From contig NZ_KB900609.1 of assembly GCF_000379105.1 (NCBI RefSeq), positions 6,940,125 to 7,004,124 of the forward strand: a stretch of DNA of 64,000 bases, written 5' to 3'. This document shows positions 60,689 to 64,000 of this stretch, in pieces. Each line of letters starts with the position of its first letter. Within the stretch, counting starts at the first letter, position 1. The notes under the pieces were generated by a model, which was not told the origin of the DNA, ran no database searches, and saw only the letters and a list, made by a program, of their open reading frames with translations. The DNA comes from Methylobacterium sp. WSM2598 (GTDB lineage Bacteria > Pseudomonadota > Alphaproteobacteria > Rhizobiales > Beijerinckiaceae). The translations under genes and the position numbers were made by a program.

Positions 60689-61527
60689 CGGGCCGCGCGG
60701 TCCTCTCGGAAGAAGCCGTTGAGGTCGGAGAAGCTCACCGAGCCGTCGAAGCCGGCGAAGCTGCCCTCCTGGCGGATGCGCTTGGCGGCGCGGATGAAAC
60801 CGGTCCAGGCGGCGCGCGCGAGGGACGAGCCGACGCTGACGCGCCGCACCCCGAGGGCTTCGAGATCCGCGACCCGCAGCCCCGCATTGGTGCTGACCAG
60901 CAGGTTCACGGGCTTGGGCGCCACCGCCGCCACGACGGCGCGGATCTCCTCGCGGCGCTTGGGGCCGGGCGCGTAGAGCACGTCGGCCCCCGCCTCCGCG
61001 TAGGCCTGCAGGCGGCGCAGCACCTCGGGGAGCGGCTCGGGGTGGCCGACCAGGTAGGCCTCGCAGCGGGCGGTCAGCAGCACCTCGCCCCCGGCCTCGT
61101 CGATCGCCGCGCGGGCGGCCCGGATCCGCTCGACCGCCAGGCCGAGGTCGTAGAGGGGGGCGCCGCGATCGCCGGTCGCGTCCTCGATCGAGAGGCCGGC
61201 GATCCCGGTGGCGACGCAGAGCCGGACATTCGCCGCGACGCCCTCGGGGTCGTGGGCGTAGCCGGATTCGAGATCGGCGTTGACCGGCAGGTCGGTGGCC
61301 TGCGCGATCTCGGCGATGTGGGCGAGCATCGCGTCCCGGGGCACCGCCCAGTCGGTGTCGGGCAGCCCGCGCGAGAAGGCGAAGCCGGAACTCGTGCTGG
61401 CGAGCGCCGGGAAGCCGAGGGCGGCGAGGTAGCGGGCGGTGCCGATGTCCCAGGGGTTCGGCATCACGAAGCAGCCGCTCGCGTGGAGGGCCCGGAAGGC
61501 GGCGCGGCGGGCGGAGACGTCGGTCAT
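60685..61527 (-). CDS. Isocitrate lyase/PEP mutase-family protein
   Basis: A 280-residue TIM-barrel C-C or P-C bond enzyme. CFVMPNPWDIGTARYLAALGFPALASTSSGFAFSRG is the opening of the family, LPVNADLESGYA carries the metal-binding Asp, IAGLSIEDATGDR and LTARCEAYLVG follow. The catalytic Cys loop (KKCGH) of true isocitrate lyases is not seen, so it belongs to the oxaloacetate-hydrolase/methylisocitrate-lyase-like group of unknown substrate. It overlaps the GNAT gene by four bases. Confidence 0.88.
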   Translation of the reverse strand: MTDVSARRAAFRALHASGCFVMPNPWDIGTARYLAALGFPALASTSSGFAFSRGLPDTDWAVPRDAMLAHIAEIAQATDLPVNADLESGYAHDPEGVAANVRLCVATGIAGLSIEDATGDRGAPLYDLGLAVERIRAARAAIDEAGGEVLLTARCEAYLVGHPEPLPEVLRRLQAYAEAGADVLYAPGPKRREEIRAVVAAVAPKPVNLLVSTNAGLRVADLEALGVRRVSVGSSLARAAWTGFIRAAKRIRQEGSFAGFDGSVSFSDLNGFFREDRAAR

Positions 61528-61626
61528 GCGGACCTCCCAGCGGCCCTGACGCGTCGCGGGGCCGCCCTCCTGTCCGGAGGTGCCCCGCGGGCCGTCATCG
61601 TGGACCGGAACGGCGCGGGCGCGCCC

Positions 61627-62171
61627 TCAATGCCCCTCGAACTCGACCAGGGTGAAGACCGGCACGTCGAGGGCGCGCAGCCTCGCGGCGCCGCCCAGTG
61701 CGGGCAGGTCGATGACGAAGCAGGCCGCCACCACCTCGGCGCCGATCTGGCGCAGGAGGTTCACGCCGCCTCCGCCGTGCCGCCGGTGGCGATCAGGTCG
61801 TCGACCAGCACGACCCGGTCCCCCGGCTTCACCGCGTCCGAGTGGATCTCCATCTCGTCGGTGCCGTATTCGAGCGCGTAGGCGATCGACACCGTGGTGT
61901 GGGGCAGCTTGCCCTTCTTGCGGATCGGGACGAAACCCGAGGAGAGCTGGTGGGCCACCGCCCCGCCCAGGATGAAGCCCCTGGCCTCGATGCCGGCGAC
62001 CCGGTCGATCCGCCCGCCCGCGAAGGGATGGACCAGGGCGTCGACCGCGCGCCGGAACGCGCCCGGATCGCCGAGCAGCGTCGTGATGTCCCGGAAGACG
62101 ATGCCCGGCTTCGGGTAATCCGGGATCGAGCGGATCGCGTCCTTCAGCGCTGAGAGCGTGCGCGGGTCCAT
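61627..62171 (-). pseudogene. apt: Adenine phosphoribosyltransferase, frameshifted
   Basis: Salvages adenine to AMP with PRPP when intact. From ATG 62171 the first frame gives [59 protein letters not shown] and the PRPP loop [17 protein letters not shown], then stops at TGA 61761. The next frame continues [20 protein letters not shown] and ends LVEFEGH at 61627. One missing base in the GC-rich run near 61764 (GAGGCGGCGTGAAC for GAGGCGGCGGTGAAC) explains it. The joined protein would be 181 residues, the normal length. The truncated product keeps the PRPP loop but loses the last two strands. Confidence 0.88.
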
Positions 62172-62301
62172 GCGGGAGCCTTTGGGGTCGAGACGCCACG
62201 GCCCAAACGGTCGAGCCGGAGGCGGGTTAGAGCAGATCGCGGCCGCGCTGGAAAGCGCCCGGCCGCTCCCGGGGGCCGGCGCCCCCATCCGCGCACGAGG
62301 C

Positions 62302-63096
62302 TCAGGCGTTGGCCTTCCTGAGCAGGGCGACGAGGTCGCGGTGCAGCCCCTCGTTGCCGCAGGCGACCGACCGGGCCGCGAGCGCGTCCGGCCCGCCATC
62401 GGCGCTGGTGGCGAAGCCGCCCGCCTCGCGCACCAGGATCAGCCCCGCCGCCATGTCCCAGGTCTGCAGGTCGCGCTCCCAGTAGAGGTCGGCCCGGCCG
62501 CAGGCCACGTAGGCGAGGTCGAGGGCGGCCGAGCCGAAGCGGCGCACGCCCCCCGTCACGGCCATCACGGTGCCGAGCTCCTTGAGCAGCCGCGGGTGGT
62601 TGCCGCGGCCCAGATAGGGCGAGCCGTAGAGCACGAGCGCGTCGGCGAGGTCGCCGCGGGCGGAGACGCGCAGCCGCCGATTGTTGAGGAAGGCGCCCTT
62701 GCCGCGCTCGGCGATGAACAATTCGTCCTTGATCGGGTCGTAGATCACGCCCGCGACGACCACGCCCTCGCGCTCCAGCCCGACCGAGATGCAGAAATGC
62801 GGGATCCCGTGCAGGAAGTTGGTGGTGCCGTCGAGGGGATCGACGTGCCACGTATGGGTCTTGTCGGAGCCCTCGACGGCGCCGCCCTCCTCCATCACGA
62901 GGCCGTAGCCGGGCCGCGCCTTCATGAGGGACTCGCGCAGGCTGGCCTCGGCGCGCCGGTCGGCGGCGGTGACGAAGTCGCCCGGGCCCTTGCGCGAGAC
63001 CTGGAGGTTCTCGACCTCGCCGAAATCGCGCTTGAGGCCCCGCGCGGCCTTGCGCACGGCATCGACCATCACGGTCATGAGGGGAGAGTTGATCAT
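62302..63096 (-). CDS. suhB: Inositol-1-monophosphatase family protein
   Basis: A 264-residue Mg2+-dependent phosphatase. Metal-site motifs are [28 protein letters not shown] and [18 protein letters not shown]. SuhB-type proteins hydrolyse myo-inositol phosphate and also act in rRNA transcription antitermination. The length is typical. The ATG at 63096 ([21 protein letters not shown]) is the standard family start. It precedes apt by 130 bases. Confidence 0.95.
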   Translation of the reverse strand: MINSPLMTVMVDAVRKAARGLKRDFGEVENLQVSRKGPGDFVTAADRRAEASLRESLMKARPGYGLVMEEGGAVEGSDKTHTWHVDPLDGTTNFLHGIPHFCISVGLEREGVVVAGVIYDPIKDELFIAERGKGAFLNNRRLRVSARGDLADALVLYGSPYLGRGNHPRLLKELGTVMAVTGGVRRFGSAALDLAYVACGRADLYWERDLQTWDMAAGLILVREAGGFATSADGGPDALAARSVACGNEGLHRDLVALLRKANA

Positions 63097-63208
63097 CGCG
63101 AGAGGGTCCGGTTGCGTGGCGGCTCGGGCCGGGGGCGGGCGGCATGGACGGGCGCCCGCGCGGGGCGCGGGGCGCGCGCCGGCCGCCCTCTGGAATTGGG
63201 GTCCGGCC

Positions 63209-64000
63209 TTAAGGCGTCATCCGGTCCGCGGCAAGGCGCTCGGCCCGCGCGCGCTCCTCCGCCGTGAGCCCGGCGGCCACCTGGGCCAGCCACGCGTCGC
63301 TCAGGCCCTGGGCGCTCGCCGCCATGTTCCAGGCCGCCGCCTCGACGAGGTTCTTGGGCACGCCCCGTCCGGCCGCGTAGAGCCGGGCGATGCGGTTCTG
63401 CGCCACGGCGTTGCCCCGGTAGGCGGCGTGGCGGAAGTAGCGGGCAGCCCTCGCCTCGTCCTTGGCCACGCCCTCGCCGTTGAAGAGCAGGATCGAGAAC
63501 TCGACCTCGCCGGCGATGTCGCCGTTGTCGGCCGCGCGGCGGAACAGGGAGGCCGCCTCGGCGAGGTCCTTCGCCACGCCGCGGCCCTTCAGGTAGAGGA
63601 TCCCGAGCGCGTGCTGGGCGGCCGGCACCTCCTGGTCGGCGGCCCGGCGCAGCAGCGTCGCGGCGCGGGCGAGGTCCTCGGGCGAGCCGGTGCCGAGCAG
63701 GATCAGGGCGAGGTTGTAGGATGCGGTGGGCTCGCCCTTGGCGGCGGCCTTCTCCAGCCAGGCCCGGCCGGCCGCCAGGTCCTTGCGCAGGCCGCGGCCC
63801 TCGATCGCCATCATGGCGAGCAGGCCCATGGCCGGCGCGTCGCCGAGATCGGCCGCGAGCCGGTACCACTCGGCCGCCTTGGCGGGGCTCTGCCGCACCC
63901 CGAGGCCCTGGTTGTAGAGCTCGCCGAGCAGCGTCATGGCCGGGGCGTCGGCCTTGTTGGCCTCGAGCCGCTTCGTCGCCTCGCGGAAGGCGGCGTTGTA
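63209..64000 (-). CDS. Sel1-repeat (SLR) protein, partial
   Basis: At least 264 residues, open to the right edge (the frame continues YNAAFREATKRLEANKADAPAM before the first internal Met). It is built of about six 36-residue Sel1 repeats with the pattern A-x2-LG-x2-Y-x2-G-x-GV-x2-D-x2-A-x2-W(Y/F)-x2-AA-x2-G (TLLGELYNQGLGVRQSPAKAAEWYRLAADLG; HALGILYLKGRGVAKDLAEAASLFRRAADNG). It forms an alpha-solenoid for protein contacts. The C-terminal end is ERLAADRMTP. The N-terminus, likely with a signal peptide, is outside the window. Confidence 0.92.
   Translation of the reverse strand, partial: YNAAFREATKRLEANKADAPAMTLLGELYNQGLGVRQSPAKAAEWYRLAADLGDAPAMGLLAMMAIEGRGLRKDLAAGRAWLEKAAAKGEPTASYNLALILLGTGSPEDLARAATLLRRAADQEVPAAQHALGILYLKGRGVAKDLAEAASLFRRAADNGDIAGEVEFSILLFNGEGVAKDEARAARYFRHAAYRGNAVAQNRIARLYAAGRGVPKNLVEAAAWNMAASAQGLSDAWLAQVAAGLTAEERARAERLAADRMTP

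Noticed and set aside
1-64000. tRNA, rRNA, riboswitch and insertion-sequence signals
   Set aside because: None was recognised by eye; a covariance-model scan (tRNAscan-SE, Rfam) would be decisive.

Overview
The window is chromosomal DNA of a very GC-rich alphaproteobacterium, most likely Methylobacteriaceae (Methylobacterium-like). This rests on the base composition, the GTTC-N7-GTTC type of candidate SOS box, the matPQMAB malonate operon with a divergent GntR gene, and the mix of house-keeping genes. The genus is inferred from family knowledge, not from a search. No rRNA, tRNA, insertion sequence or CRISPR array was seen.

Layout. 1-5.4 kb: a giant membrane-anchored repeat protein running off the left edge, a lone Hpt phosphotransfer protein and a [2Fe-2S] ferredoxin. 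5.5-12.6 kb: a CoxE-like VWA protein, hemF, purD, a haloacetate-dehalogenase-like hydrolase, a transglutaminase-like protein and mntH with a clear MntR-type operator. 12.9-17.6 kb: an alpha/beta hydrolase broken by an exact 13-bp duplication, tadA, an RluB-type pseudouridine synthase with a Gly/Lys repeat tail, rsmD and a GNAT acetyltransferase. 17.9-24.7 kb: an accessory stretch with a beta-barrel protein, a decayed regulator relic, an AEC transporter, a methyltransferase and a compact RiPP-like operon: a Cys-containing precursor with a double-glycine leader, a partner protein ending in a PqqD-like recognition domain, and a DUF692/MNIO iron oxidase. That operon is the best candidate for an undescribed system.

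24.7-32.5 kb: a D-threonine-aldolase-like enzyme, an Omp19/AprI-like lipoprotein, sdhCDAB interrupted by a methyltransferase gene, and a divergent LysR gene. 32.7-33.4 kb: two small genes, one Cys-rich with an 18-bp minisatellite and a LexA-type box. 33.8-41.0 kb: malonate uptake and catabolism (matPQMAB: TRAP transporter, malonyl-CoA decarboxylase, malonyl-CoA synthetase) with its divergent regulator. 41-51.4 kb: two MFS transporters, thrB, ispH, a Kef-type antiporter coupled to a MATE exporter, a DUF1127 protein and a LysR regulator that appears to start at CTG. 51.4-57.6 kb: an Flp pilin, a DUF3072 protein with a second LexA-type box, ilvE with divergent marR, and a two-component system followed by a capsule-export-type protein. 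57.7-64 kb: denD, an SDR, a double-GNAT protein, a PEP-mutase-family enzyme, a frameshifted apt, an inositol-monophosphatase family protein and a Sel1-repeat protein running off the right edge.

Two genome-scale patterns cut across the genes. At least five copies of a ~120-bp intergenic repeat share a conserved body and a variable terminal hairpin, and three of them overlap a stop codon. At least nine loci carry exact or near-exact 15- or 18-bp tandem duplications, mostly in frame at disordered protein ends.
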